A stretch of 64,000 nt of DNA from Oscarella lobularis (lineage: Eukaryota; Porifera; Homoscleromorpha; Homosclerophorida; Oscarellidae), in assembly GCF_947507565.1 (NCBI RefSeq), contig NC_089180.1, forward strand, positions 992,001 to 1,056,000, written 5' to 3'. A program made the translations under genes and the position numbers. Positions within the stretch are counted from its first letter, which is position 1; each line of letters starts with the position of its first letter. This document shows positions 37,322 to 50,253 of the stretch, in pieces. The notes below the pieces were generated by a model that was not told the origin of the DNA, searched no databases, and was given only the letters and a program-made list of their open reading frames with translations.

Positions 37322-38307
37322 TGAACCTGTTGAACTGTAGAACATTTCAATATTTAAACAGTTGAACCGTAGAACGGTTTAGAGGGTGAACGGTTGAGGG
37401 GTTGACTCTGTTGAGCAGTGGAACAGTTGAACGGTGAAACAGTTGAACAGTGGAACGGTTGAAAGTGTGAACTGTTAGGAGAGTTGAACTTTTTGAGGAG
37501 CGGAACAGTTGAACGTTGGAGCAGTTAAACGGTGGAACGGAGAAAGGGGTAAACGGTTAATGGGACTAAACATTTTGAGCGGTAGAACAGTTGAACTGTG
37601 GAACAGTTGAACGGTGGAACAGTTAAACAAAGAAACAGTTGAGGCGGTGAACGTTTAAAAGGGTTGAAACTGTTGAAAGGTAGAAATGTTGAAGCTGTTA
37701 AACGTTGAAGCAGTTAAATGTTGGAACGGTTAAGGGGGTAAACGGTTGATGAGGTTGAACCATTTAAGCGGTGGAACAGTTGAACGGTGGAACGTTTGAG
37801 GAGGTGGAAGGATGAGAGAATTGAACTTGGTAAATAGTTGAGGAGTTAAAACTGTTGAACGGCGGAACAGTTGAACCTGATATAAAGGGAAACAGTTGAA
37901 AGGTGGAACAGTTAAACGTTCGAACAGTTGAACGGTTGAACGGTTGATGGGATGAACTGTTGAGAGGGTTGAACCTGTTGAAAGGTGGAACAGTTTAACG
38001 GTAGAACAATTGAACAGTCGAAAAATTGAAGGGGTAAATGGTTCAGGAGGTTAAACTTGATGATCGGTGGAACAGTTGAACAATGGAACAGTAAAACTGT
38101 GGAACGGTTGAGGATGAAAACGGTATAAAACGTTGAAACAGTCAAAGATGGAAAAGTTGAATCTGTTGAACGGTGGAACAATTGAACGGTGGTACGGTTG
38201 AAGGGGTGAACGTTTTAACCTTTTGAGCGTTTAAATAGTTAAACGGTGGAACAGTTGAACGGTGGAACACTTAAACGGAGGAACGGTTCAGGGGGTAAAC
38301 TGACAGT

Positions 38308-38396
38308 GTTAAACGTTTGAGGAGTTGAAACTGTTTAACAGTAGAAAAGGTAATCTTGTTAAACGGTGAAACAGTTAAACGTTTAACAGGTTCAAC
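38308..38396 (+). repeat. Strand-switch element S, forward
   Basis: Counterpart of 4439-4515 with the same AAAAGGTAATCTTG core. Just upstream, some bases of the GGTTGAGGGAG spacer present in copy 1 are missing. Confidence 0.72.
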
Positions 38397-38735
38397 TCCA
38401 TCAACTGTTCAGCCCTCAACCGTTCCACCATTCAACTATTCCACCGTTCGACTGTTTTACCGATCAACAGGTTCAACGCATTGGGGCTTTCACCCCCTTA
38501 ACCGTTATACAACTCAACTATTCCACCGTTCATCGGTAAACTGTGCTACCGCTCAACAGGTTGAACTCCCTCCACCGTTTCTCCTCTCCAACGTTCCACT
38601 GTTCAAATGTTAAATTGTTCAACTGTTTCACCGACCGTCAGGTTCAACCTCCTCAACCGTTCACCCCCTCAACGGTTTCACCGTTCAACTGTTTCACCGT
38701 TCAACTGTTCCACCGCTCAACAGGTTCAACCCCCT

Positions 38736-38831
38736 CAAATGTTTACCCATGCAACCGGTTCACTGTTCAACTGTTGAGGGGTTGAACCTGATGAACTTTT
38801 AAGGGGTTGAAACTGTTGAACTTTGAAACAG
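38736..38831 (+). repeat. Strand-switch element Q, forward
   Basis: Counterpart of 4866-4965 in the second copy of the large duplication. Confidence 0.72.
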
Positions 38832-39956
38832 TTGAACCTGTTGAACGGTAAAACATTTTAATATTTAAACAATTGAACGGTAGAACCGTTTAGAGGGTGA
38901 ACGGTTGAAAGGGAGAACGGTTAGGAGATCTGAACTTTTTGAGGGGCGTAACAGTTGAACGGTGGAACAGTTGAACGGTACAAAAGTTGAACTATGGAAC
39001 GGTTAATGATGTGAACGGTTCAGGATGTTAAACCTGAATATCTGTGAAACAGTTGAACGATGAACAGTGCACTGAACGGTTGAGAGGAGAAACGGTTGAG
39101 GGAGTTCAACATGTTAAGCAGTGGAACCGTTTAACGGTGGAACAGTTAATGAAGAAACGGTAGAGGCTGGGAACTGTTGAAAAGGTTGAAACTGTTGAAA
39201 GGTAAAACAGTTTAAGCTCTTAAACGTTGAAATAGTTGAACGGTTAAACCGTTGAACGGTAGAACAGTTTACAGGTGGAACAGTTAAAGGGATGAGCGGT
39301 TGAAAAAGTTAAATCTGTTGAACGGTTAAAGGGTTGAAACTGTAAGCTGTGAACAGTTAAACCTGTTGAACGGTGGAACGGCAAAAAGATGAAACAGTTA
39401 AGAGGTGGAACGGTTCAGGAGAGTAAACCTTGTAAACCGTTGAAAGGCTAAATCTGTTAAACGGTGGATCAGTTGAACCTTTTGAGCGGTGGAACATTTC
39501 AACGGTGGAACAGTTGAACAATAGAAAGTTTAATGAGTAAACGGTTGAGAGGGTTGAACCTGATGATCGGTAAAACAGCTGAACGATGGAACAGTTGAAC
39601 AGTGGAACGGTTGAGGAGAAAAACGGTTGAGGGAGTTCAAGATGTTGAGGGGTGGAACCGTTTAACGGGAGAACAGTTAAACGAAGAAACTGTTGAGATG
39701 GTGAACGGTTGAAAGGGTTGAAACTGTTGAAAGGTAAAAGAGTTGACGCTGTTAAATGTTGCAATATATGAGCGGTTATACGGTTAAACGGTAAAACAGT
39801 TTAACGGTGGAACAGTTTAAGGGTTGAACGGTTGAAGAGGTTAACCTGTTCATCGGTGGAACAGTTGAACAAGTGTAACAGTTGAACGGTAGATCGGTTG
39901 AGAGTGTGAACGGTTGAAAAGGTTAAACTTGTTGAAAGATTGAGGGAGTTAAACCT

Positions 39957-40040
39957 GTTAAACGTTTGAGGAGTTGAAACTGTTTAACGGTAGAAGAGGT
40001 AATTATGTTAAGCGGTGAAACAGGTAACAGTTTCAACTCC
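39957..40040 (+). repeat. Strand-switch element S, forward
   Basis: Counterpart of 6089-6170. The core reads GAGGTAATTATGTTAAG. Confidence 0.7.
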
Positions 40041-40806
40041 TTAACCGTTTTACAGTATCGTCCCCTCAACCGTTCACACCCTCAACAGTTCGACTGTCTA
40101 ACTGTTCCAACGTTCAACTTTCCACCAATCATCAACCGTTTCAACGTTTAACTTTTTTACCGTTTAACCGTTTCACCGTTTAACTGCTCCGCCGTTCAAC
40201 TGTTTCACTGATCAAAAGGTTCAACCCTTTCAAGCGTTCACCCCCTTAACCATTAAACCGCTCAACTGTTACACTGTTCAACTGTTCCACCGATCAAATG
40301 TTCAACTGATCAACTCTTCCACCGATCAATAGGTTTGCCCTTTTAACCGTTCACATCCTCAACTGTTTTGCCGTTAAACTGCTTCACTGTTCAAACGTTT
40401 AACCGCTCAACTCTTGCACCCGTTTACCCTCTCAACCGTTCCACCGTTGAACTGTTCCACCGTTCAGCTGTTCCACTGCTCAACAGGTTCAAATGTTCCA
40501 CCGTTCAACTGTTTGTACGTTCAACAAGTTCAACTGTTTTTCTTTTCAAAAGTTTCAACCTCTTATACCGTTCACCCCCTCAATCGCTCCACCGTTTAAC
40601 TGTTCCATCTTTCAGCTGTTCCACCTCTCAAAAAGTTCAACTCTCTCAACTGTTCACCCTATCAAACGTTCCAGTGTTCAACTGTTTCACCGTTTAACTG
40701 TTTAACTGCTCAACAGAATCAATCCCTCATCCATTCACCCTTCAAACCGTTCTACCATTCAACTGTTTAAACATTGAAATGTTCTACCGTTAAAGAGGTT
40801 CAACTG

Positions 40807-40899
40807 TTCCAAAGTACAACAGTTTTGACCCCTTAACCGTTCAACAGGTTCAAGCCTTCAGCAGATGAACAGTGGAACGGTTGAACGGGTAAACATTTG
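40807..40899 (-). repeat. Strand-switch element Q, inverse
   Basis: Counterpart of 6929-7022, with the same worn centre. The wear therefore predates the large duplication. Confidence 0.66.
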
Positions 40900-41261
40900 A
40901 GGGGTTGAACCTGTTGATCAATGGAACAGTCGAGCGGGGAAACAGTTGAACGTTGAAACGGTTGAGGGGGTGATCGGTTGAGAAGGTTGAACCTGATGAT
41001 CGGTGAAACAGTTGAACGATGGAACATTTGAACAGTGGAACGTTGAGGGGAAAAACGGTAGAGGGAGTTTAACTTGTTGAGCGAAGAAACAGTTTCACTT
41101 TGGAACACTTGAGCGGTGGAACAGTGTAGTGTATAACGGTTAAGGGGGTGAACACTTGAAATCGTTGAACCTGTTGATCGGTAAAACAGTCGAACGGTGA
41201 AACAGTTGAACGGTGGACCGGTTGAGAGGCTGAACAGTTGAGGGACTTAAACCTGTTAAAC

Positions 41262-41371
41262 GGTTAACTGTTTCACCGTTTAACATCATTACCTGTTCTA
41301 CCGTTAAACAGTTTCAAAGATAGAACAGGTAATCATGTTAAACTGTGAAAGAGTTACCCGTTTAAGATGTA
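41262..41371. repeat. Compound strand-switch element S, second copy
   Basis: Counterpart of 7383-7492. The perfect ATTACCTGTTCTA and TAGAACAGGTAAT stem is intact. The base before the left arm differs from copy 1 (CATCATTACC against CATTATTACC), while the stem has not changed. Confidence 0.78.
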
Positions 41372-42636
41372 TAACTCCCTCAACTCTTCACTCTCTCAAC
41401 CGTTTCACCGATCAACTGTTCCACCGTTCAACTATTCAACCGTTCAACTGTTACACAGCTCAACAGGTTAAAACGTTCACCCCTTCTACCGTACCACCGT
41501 TCAATTGTTTCACCGTTCAACATGTTCAACTGTTCAATCCTTTAACAGTTTCAACATTCCTTACCGTTTTCTTGCTCAATTTCCACCGTTTTACTGTTCC
41601 ATCGTTCGACTGTTCCACCGATCATCAAGTTTAACTTCCTCAACCATTTATCCCTCAATTGTTCCATCGTTCAATTGTTCTACCGTTAAAATGTTCCACT
41701 TGTCAACAGGTTCAACCCTCTTAACTGTTTATCCCCTCAACCGTTCCACCGTTCAACTATATCACAGTTTAACTGTTCCACCGCTCAACTGTTTAGGGCC
41801 TGTTTAACAGGTTAGACTGTACCGCCGTTCAACTGTTCCACCGCTCAAAACCTTTAGTCCCATCAGCCGTTTACCCCTTAACCGTTCCATTGTTTAACAG
41901 CTCCAACGTTTAACAGCTTTAACATTTCTACCTTTCAACAGTTTCAACACTTTCAAACGTTCAACGCCTCAACTGTTTCTTGGTTTAACTGTTCCACCGT
42001 TCAACTGTTCACATCCTTAACCGTTTAACTGTTCCACCGTTCAACTGTTCCACCGCTCAAATGGTTCAACTGACCCACCGTTCCACTGTTCAACTGTCCC
42101 ACCAAAAAACAGATTAACCTCTTCAACCGTTTACTCCTCAACTGTTCCACTATTGATCTGTTCTGCTGTTCAACCGTTCAACTGTTTTACCGCTCAACTG
42201 TTCCATCGCTTAATAGTTTCAACCCCTTAACCGTTCTACAGCTTCACCCCCTCAACCGTTCACACTCTCAACCGTTCACACTCTCAACAGTTCCACTGTT
42301 CAACTGTTCATCGTTCATCTGTTTCACCGATATTCAGGTTCAACATCCTCAAACGTTCACATCTTCAACCGTTCCACCGTTCAACTTTTCCACCGTTCAA
42401 CTGTTCCACCTTTCAACAGGTTCAACCCTCTAAACCGTTATTCCCCCCATACGTTCCACTGTTCAACTGTTCCATCGTTCAACTGTTTAACCGATTATCG
42501 GGTTCAACCACCTCAACTTTTCACATCCTTAACCGTTCCACCGTTCAACTGTTCCACCGTGCTACTTTTCCACCGATCAAAAGGTTCAATCCCTTCAATT
42601 GTTTTTCCATTTAACCGTTCCACTGTTCAACTGTTT

Positions 42637-42669
42637 CACCGCTCAAAAGGTTAAACTATTTAAACGGTG
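42637..42669 (+). repeat. Strand-switch element P, forward orientation
   Basis: Counterpart of 8757-8789 in the second copy of the large duplication. Confidence 0.75.
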
Positions 42670-43264
42670 GAACTGTTAAGAGGGTGAACGGTTGAAAAGG
42701 TTGAACCTTTTGAGCGCTGGAACGGTTGAACGGTCGAAAAGTTGAACAGTGGAATGGTTAAGGGTTTGAACTGTTAAAGGAGATAAACATGTTGAATGTT
42801 AAATCAGTTGAAATGTGGAACAGTTGAATATTGGAAGGGTTGAGGGGGTAAACGGTTGAGGGGGTTGAAACTGATTAAAGGTGGAACAATTAATCCTGTT
42901 AAACGGTTAAACAGTTTAACTGTGAAACGTTTAAACAATGAAACTGTTGAACGGTGTAACAGATGAGGAATTAATAGTTTGAGAAGGCGAACTTGTTGAT
43001 CAGGTAAACAGTTGAACACAGGAACAGTTGAACTGTAGAACGGTTGAGAGAGTAAACTGTTTAAGGGGTTTAACTTGTTGAACAGTTGAGGTGTTTCAAC
43101 AGTTAAACGGTGAAGCAGTTCAACCTGTTGGACGGTGGAACAGTTGAAAGGTGGAACAGTTGAGCTGTGAAACGTTTGAGGGGGTGAACGGTTTAGGATG
43201 TTAAACCTGTTGAACGGTTGAGAGGCCTAAAACTGGTAAACGATGGAAGAGTTAAACCTGTTAA

Positions 43265-44095
43265 ATTTAAAGGTAGCGGCACTGATGACGGCGTAAAATA
43301 TACCAAGTGACCTGCGCTATAGTTGGAGTTTGATTACTAAAATAGCGGCGCTGTTGACGGCGTATAATGTACTAAGATAGCGTCGCTGTTGACGACGTTT
43401 GATTACGTAGGTAGCAGCACTTTTGACGGCGGAAAGAAAGTTGAACGGTAAAACGGTTGAGGGGGTTAAACCTTATGATTTGTGGAACAGTTGAACAATG
43501 GATCAGTTGTACTAAGGTAGCGGCATTTTTGACAGCGTACATTGGACTAAGTTAGCGGCACTATTGACGGCGTATCATACACTAAGGTAGCGGCCCTGTT
43601 GACGGCGTTTGATTACTAAGGTAGCAGCACTGTTGACGGCGTATAATTTACTAAGGTAGCATAACTTTTGACAAAGTTTGATTACTTAAGTAGCGGCGCT
43701 GTTGACGGGGTTTAATATACTAAGATAGCGGCGCTGTTGACGGCGTTTGATTACTATGATAGCGGCGCTATTGACGGCGTCTACAGATAACAGCAAAGTT
43801 GACGGCGTATAATTTACTAAGGTAGCGGCACTGTTGACGGCTTATAATATACCAAGTTACTGGTGTTAATGACGGCGTTTAATTGCTGAAGTAGCGGCAC
43901 TGTTCACTGCGTATAATAAACTAAGATAGCAGAAAGGTTGAGGGCGTAAAATATACCAAGTTAATGGCGCTAATGACGGCGTTTAATTACTGAAGTAGCG
44001 GCACTGTTGGCGGCGTATAATATACTAAGGTAGTGTCACTGTTGACGGCGTTTCTTTACTAAGTCAACGGGGCTGTTACCGACGTTTAATCATTA
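43265..44095 (+). repeat. Family C module, plus orientation, with internal deletion and B island
   Basis: This starts with the same TTAAATTTAAAGGTAGCGGC edge as the module at 9386 and carries the same B island at 43433-43512. At about 43608-43621 it jumps to sequence that corresponds to 10394, so about 653 bp present in the first copy (9740-10393) are missing. The cut lies inside matching C units, as expected for unequal exchange between units. From 43780 it continues with C units (an AGATAACAGC unit and others) that the first copy has lost to the A array. It ends in AAGGTACGGTTTCACC, a C to B joint that recurs at 50254 and 53757. Confidence 0.87.
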
Positions 44096-44900
44096 AGGTA
44101 CGGTTTCACCTTTCAACAGTTTCGACACCCTCAACAGTTCATCCCCTTAACCGTTTCTCTGTTCAACTTCTCCACCGATGAACAGGTAAACCTTTTCAAC
44201 CTTTCACCTCCTCCACTGTTCCACCGTTAAACTGTTCTACCGTTTACACTCTCAACAGTTCCACTGTTCAACTTTTGCATCGTTCAACTGTTCCACCAAT
44301 CGTCACATTTAACCCCTTCAACCGTTTCAACGTTCAACGTTTACACCGTTCAACCGTTCCACCTTCCAACGGTTCCACCGTTCAAATGTTCCACCGATAA
44401 ACAGGTTCACCCTTTTAACCGTTCACCCCCTCAACTGTTTCACAGTAAAACTGCTTCACTGTTCAAACGTTTAACCGTTCAACTCTCGCACCCGTTTGCC
44501 CTCTCAATCGTTCCACCGTTTAACTGTTCCACAGTTCAACTGTTCCACTCCTCAACAGTTTCAACTTTCTCAACGGCTCAAAGTCTCAACCGTTCCACCG
44601 TTCAACTGTTCGTACGTTCAACAAATTCAACTGTTTTTTTTAACAGTTTAAACCTCTTATACGGTTCACCTCCTCAATCGCTCCACCGTTCAACTTTTCC
44701 GCAGTTCAACTGTTTCACCCCTCAAAAAGTTCAACTCTCCCAACCGCTCACCCTTTCAACCGTGACCACTGTTCAACTGTTTCACCGTTCAACTGTTCCA
44801 CTGCTCAACAGAATCAACCCCTCAACCGTTCACCCTCTAAACCGTTCTAACGTTCAACTGTTTAAATATTAAAATGTTCTACCGTTCAACAGGTTCAACT

Positions 44901-44994
44901 GTTCCAAACTTCAAGAGTTTTAACCCCTTAGCCGTAAAACAGGCTCAACCCTTCAACAGTTGAACAGTGGAACTGTTAAATGGGTAAAATTTGA
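44901..44994 (-). repeat. Strand-switch element Q, inverse
   Basis: Centre CTTCAACAGTTGAACAG at about 44957, with GGGTAAAATTTGAG at the right. Confidence 0.7.
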
Positions 44995-45343
44995 GAGGGT
45001 TGAACCTGTTGATAGGTGGAACAGTCAAACGGTGAAACAGTTGAACTGTGAAACGGTTGAGAGGGTGAACGGTTGAGGAGGTTGAACCTAATAATCGGTG
45101 AAACAGTTGAACGATGGAGCATTTGAACAGTTGAACGTTTGAGTGGAGAAACGGTAGAGGGAGTTCAAACTGTTGAGCGGTAGAACAGTTAAACGGTGGA
45201 ACAGTTGAACGGTGGTACAGTTGAGTGGTATAACGGTTAAGGGGTGCTTGAAAACGTTGAACCTGTTGATCGGTGGAACATTCCAACGGTGGAACAGTTG
45301 AACGGTGGAACGTTTGAGGGGCTGAACAGTTGAGGGACTTAAA

Positions 45344-45426
45344 CCTGTTAAACTGTTTACTGTTTCACCGTTTAACATGATTACCTGTTCTACCGTTAAG
45401 CAGTTTCAACTCCTCAAACGTTTAAC
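45344..45426 (-). repeat. Strand-switch element S, inverse
   Basis: Core AACATGATTACCTGTTCTAC, the best match to the left arm of the compound elements. Confidence 0.7.
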
Positions 45427-46855
45427 AGGTTCAACTTCCTCAACATTTCACCCTCTGAACCGTTCCACAGTTCAACTGTTCCACAGTTCAACTGTTCCAC
45501 CTGTAATATCAAAAATTGAATGTTGAAACAATTGAACTGTGAAACGGTTGAGGGATTAACGGTTGAAGGGGTTGAACCTGTTTTTACGTTTAGGAGGTTG
45601 AAACTGTTGAACGGTGGAAGAGTTGAAACGTGGAACAGTTGAACGGTAGAAAAGGTGAACTGTGGAACGGTTGAAGATGTGAACGGTTGAGGATGTTGAA
45701 CCTGAATATCGTGGAACAGTTGATTGATGAACAGTTGAACAGTGGAACGGTTGAGGGGAAAAACGGTTGAGGAAGTTCAACATGTTGAAAGTTGGAACCG
45801 TTTAACGGTGGAACAGTTAAACGAAGAAACGGTTTGGGCGGTGAACGGTTGAACATTGGAACGGTTAAGGGTGCAAACGGTTAAAGGAGATGAACATGTT
45901 GAATCAGTTGAAAGCTGGAACAGTTTAATTGTGGAACGGTTGAGGGTGTAAACGGTTGAAGGGGTTGAAACTGATTAAAGGTGGAACAATTATTCCTGTT
46001 AAACGGTGAAACACTTTAATTGTAAAACGTTTAAACAGTGAAACCATTGAACGGTGTAACAGATAAGAAAATAAACGGTTGAGGAGGCGAACTTGTTGAC
46101 CGGGTAAACAGTTGAACCTTGGAACAGTTGAACTGTAGAACCGTTGAGAGAGTAAACTGTTGAAGGGGTTTAACTTGTTGAACCGTCGAGGTGTTGCAAC
46201 AGTTAAACGGTGAAGCAGTTCAACCTGTTGAACGGTGGAACAGTTGAAAGGTGGAACAGTTAAGCGGTAGAACGGTTAAGGGGGTGAACGGTTGAGGATG
46301 ATAAACCTGTTGAACGGCTGAGACGCTCAATCTGGTAAACGATGGAAGAGTTAAACCTGTTGATCGATGTATAAGTTAAACATGTGAAACGGTGGAACAT
46401 TTGAAGGGTGGATAGGTTGAAGGGGTAAACGTTTGAACCTGTTGAGCGGTAAGAAAGTTGAACGATGAAACAATTAAACGGTGAAACGGTTGAGGGGGTT
46501 TACTTTTGAAGCGGTTGAACCTGTTTTTACGTTTAGGAGGTTGAAACTGTTTAACGGTGGAACAGGTAAACTTGTTGAACGGTGAAAAGTTGAACTGTGG
46601 AACAGTTAAGAGGGCGAACGGTTGAAAAGGTTGAACCTGTTGAGCGGTGGAACAGTTGAATAGTGAAACAGTTGAACAGTGGAACGGTTACGGCAGTGAA
46701 CGGTGAAAGGAGTTTAACCTGTTGAACTGTGGATCAGTTGAACGGTGGAACAGTTGAACGGTTGAACGGTGTAAAAGTTGAACTGTAAAACGGTTAAGGG
46801 GGTTAAACCTGATGATTTGTGGAACAGTTGAACGATGGATTAGTTGAACGTTGGA

Positions 46856-47192
46856 ATAATGTACTAAGGTAGCAGCGCTGTTGACGGCGTATAATATACT
46901 AATGTAGCAGCGCTTGTGACCCAGTTTGATTACTAAAGTAGCAACACCTTTGACGGCGTATAATGTCCCTAAGGTAGCGGCACTTTTGACAGCGTACATG
47001 ATACTAAGGTAGCGGCACTATTTGTGGCGTATAATATACTAAGGTAGCGGCCCTGTTGACGGCGTTCAGTTATAAAGGTAGCGGCACTGTTTATGGCGTA
47101 TGTAATGCTAAGGTGGAGGCGCTGTTGACGGCATTTTCTTACTAAGATAACGCTGCTTTTGACAACGTTTGATTACGAAGTTAGCTGCACTT
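46856..47192 (+). repeat. Family C fragment, plus orientation
   Basis: About nine or ten C units. The order of variants (a TTTTGACAGCG unit, a GGCCCTGTTGACGGCG unit, a TTTATGGCGTATGTAATGC unit, a GGTGGAGGCGCTG unit) is the order found at 9640-9870 and 52660-52860, and inverted at 51080-51500. The right edge breaks into B within GTTAGCTGCACTTTCAAGCG. Confidence 0.86.
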
Positions 47193-50100
47193 TCAAGCGT
47201 ACACCCCCTTAACCGTTATCCGCTCAACTGTTCTACCGTTCAACTGTTCCAACGTTCAACTGTTTCACTAAAAAGGCTCAACTTTTTCAAATGTTCACCG
47301 TCTCAACAGTTCTACCGTTCAACTGTTTGTACGTTCAACAACTTTAACATTTTTTCTTTTCAAGAGTTTCAACCTCTTATACCGTTCACCCCCTCAATTG
47401 TTCCACCGTTCAACTGTTCCACCGTTCAACTGTTTCACCTTTTTAACCGTTCGCCTTATTAAACTGCTTCACTGTTCAAACGTTTAACCGTTCAACTCTC
47501 GCAGCCGTTTATCCTCTCAACCGTTCAACCGTTTAACTGTTCCACCGTCCAACTGTTCCACTGCTCAACAGGTGCAACTTCCTCAACTGTTCACTGTCTC
47601 AACCGTTCCACCGGTCAACTGTTCGTACGTTCAACAAGTTCAACTGTTTTTTTTCAACTGTATCAACCTCTTATACCGTTCCCCCTCAATCGTTCCATCG
47701 TTCAACTTTTCAACCGTTAAACTGTTCCACCTTTCAACAGGTTCAACCCTCTCAACCGTTCATCCCATCAACCGCTCCACCGTTTAACTGTTCCACCGTT
47801 TAACTGCTCCACCGTTAAACTGTTTAAAGCCTGTTTAACAAGTTCAACGGTTCCGCCGTTCAACAGTTTTAACACTTCAACCGTTTAACAAGTGCAACTC
47901 TCTCAACCGTTTACTTCCTCAAATGTTCAACCGTTCAACTGTTCCACCGTTCAACTATTCAACTGCTCAAAAGGTTGAGTCCCTTCAACCGTTTACCCCC
48001 TTAACCGTTCCACCGTTTAACTGCTCCAATGTTTAACAGCTTTAACATTTCTACCATTCAACATTTTCAACCCTTTCAAACGTTCAATGCCTCAACTGTT
48101 TTTTCGTTTAACTGTTCAACTGTTCAACTTTTTTGCCTAAACAGGTTAAACGCCGTGATTCATGTCTCGTTTCACCGTTCCACTGTTCAACTGTTCTATC
48201 GTTCATCTGTTTTGCCGATCATCCTGTTCAACCCTTTCAACCGTTTACCCAATATACCGTTCTACCGTTCAACTGTTCCACCTTTTCCACCGCTCAAGGT
48301 TCAACAGCTCCACCGTTTAAAGTTGTAGTCTTTCAACCGTTTACCAGGTTTACTCCCCTCAACCGTTCCGCCTATCTACGGTTCCAACGTTTTACCGTTC
48401 CACCGTTCAACAGGTATAAGAGTGGACCGTTTAAAGTTTCAACCCTTTAACCGTTCAAGAGGTTTAACCTTTTCAACCGTTCACTCCCTCAACAGATCTA
48501 CCGTTCAACTGTTCCACTGTTCGACTGTTCCACCGATGAACAGGTTAACCTCTTCAACCGTTCACCCCTTCAACTGTTCCACCGTTAAACTGTTCAACTG
48601 GTTTACCGTTCAACTGTTCCATCACTTAACAGTTTTAACCCTTAACCGTTTTATAGCTTCACCCCCTCAACATTTCACACTCTCAACAGTTCCTTCGTTC
48701 AACTGTTTAATTGTTCAACTGTTCCACCAATCATCAGGTTTAACCCTTTCAACCGTTTCAACGTTCAACTTTTTCACGGTTCAACCGTTCCACCGTTCAA
48801 CTGTTCCACCGTTCGACTGTTCCACTGATTAAAAATTTCAACTCTTTCAAGCGTTCACACATTAACCAATATACCACTAACTTGTTCCAACGTTCAATTG
48901 TTCCACAGTTAAACTGTTCTACCGCTCAACAGGTTTAACTTTCTCTACTCAACTGTTCCACCGTTCAACTGTTCTACCGTTTAACTGTTCTACCGCTAAA
49001 CAGGTTCAACTCCTTTTACCGTTTCTCCCCTCAAACGTTCCACTGTTCAAACGTTCCATCGTTCGACTGTTTCAACGATCATCAGGTTCAACCTCTTCAA
49101 CCGTTCAACCCCTCAACCGTTTCACAGTTCAACTGTTTCACCGTTCGACTGTTCCATCGTTAAACAGGTTCAACCCTCTCAAATTTTTACTTATTTAACC
49201 GTTCCACTGTTCAACTGTTGAGGGGTTGAGCCTGTTTAACGGCTAAGGGGTTTAAACTCTTGAAGTTTGGAACAGTTGAACCTGTTGAATGGCAGAACAT
49301 TTCAGTATTTAAACAATGGAACGGTAGAACGGTTTAGAGGGTGAACGGTTGAGGGGTTGATTCTGTTGAGAAGTGGAACAGTTGAACTGTAAAACAGTTG
49401 AAAAGTGGAACGGTTGAAAGGGTGAACTTTCGGGAGAGTTGAACTTTTTGAGGGGTAGAACAGTTTAACTGTGGAACAGTTGAACGGTGGAGCGATTGAG
49501 GGGGTGAATGGTATAAGAAGTTGAAACTGTTAAAAAGAAAAACAGTTGAACTTTCTGAACGAACGAACAGTTGAACTGTGGGACGGTTGAGACGGTGAGC
49601 AGTTAAGGAAGTTGAACCTGTTGAGCAGTGGAACATTTGAACTGTGGAACAGTTAAACGGTGGAACGATTGAGAGGGTAAACGGGTGCTAGAGTTGAACG
49701 GTTAAACGTTTGAACAGTGAAGCAGTATAACTGTGAAACAGTTGAGGGGGTGAACGGTTAAAAGGGTGAACCTGTTGATCGGTGGAACATTTGAACGGTG
49801 GAACCGTTGAACTGTGGAACATTTGAGCGGTATAAAGGTTAAGGGGGTGAACGCTTGAAATGGTTGAACCTGTGTATCGGTGAAACAGTTGAATGGTGGA
49901 ACGGTTGAACAGTGGACCGGTTGAACGGTGTAAACGTTGAACGTTGAAACGGTTGAAGGGGTTAAACCTGATGATTGGTGGAACAGTTGGACGATGCAAC
50001 AGTTGAACAGTGGAACTGTTGAGAGTGTGAACGGTTGAGGGGGTGAAGCTCTAGAACAATTAAGGGGTTAGAACTGTTAAGCGATTGAACAGTTGAACGG

Positions 50101-50253
50101 TAAAACAGTTGAACGGTTGAACGGTAGAACAGTTTAACGGTGGAACAGTGGAGGGGTGAACGGTTGAAGAGGTTAACCTGTTCATTGGTGGAACAGTTGA
50201 ACAGTAAAACGGTTAAGGGGAGGAACTGTTGAGGGGGAAAAACTGTTGAAACG
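47193..50253. repeat. Family B octamer-based array, block 5
   Basis: Plus (C-rich top strand) to 49218, then minus to 50253. A patch around 48150-48170 (ACGCCGTGATTCATGTCTCG) does not look like B and may be a worn C remnant. Open frames 48422-48832 (plus) and 49688-49999 (minus) are repeat translations. From about 49905 the block forms the outer left arm of the large palindrome. Confidence 0.88.
49180..49273 (+). repeat. Strand-switch element Q, forward
   Basis: Centre CAACTGTTGAGGGGTTGAGC at about 49218. It divides block 5 into its plus and minus halves. Confidence 0.7.

Larger units (their letters stand above)
28361..43264. repeat. Family B octamer-based array, block 3 (largest)
   Basis: About 14.9 kb of B repeat. 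Orientation by C-rich strand: plus to 28993, minus to 32215, plus to 33359, minus to 34388, plus to 35477, minus to 36762, plus to 37260, minus to 38385, plus to 38774, minus to 40025, plus to 40852, minus to 41270, a compound switch to 41370, plus to 42655, minus to 43264. The minus run 28994-32215 is the longest without a flip. The longest open frame of the window, 32568-33392 (274 residues, plus), lies here. It has no domain, no signal peptide and only 16-residue repeat periodicity, so I do not call it a gene. From 37590 onwards the block is a copy of 3855-9385. Confidence 0.9.
37590..43780 (+). repeat. Large segmental duplication, copy 2
   Basis: Partner of 3855-10553. It carries about 150 bp extra around 37800-37940 and lacks the 653-bp C stretch corresponding to 9740-10393. 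The strand-switch junctions within it (38310-38396, 38736-38831, 39957-40040, 40807-40899, 41262-41371, 42637-42669) are the counterparts of those in copy 1. Confidence 0.9.
44096..46855. repeat. Family B octamer-based array, block 4
   Basis: Orientation: plus to 44955, minus to 45360, plus to 45515, minus to 46855. A patch at about 45502-45525 (TGTAATATCAAAAATTGAAT) is unlike the octamers and sits at a strand flip. The segment 45880-46350 is a diverged copy of 42770-43250. It occurs again inverted at 51800-52150 and 54110-54440, recognisable by the AATTATTCCTGTTAAACGG type variant. No gene is seen. Confidence 0.88.
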
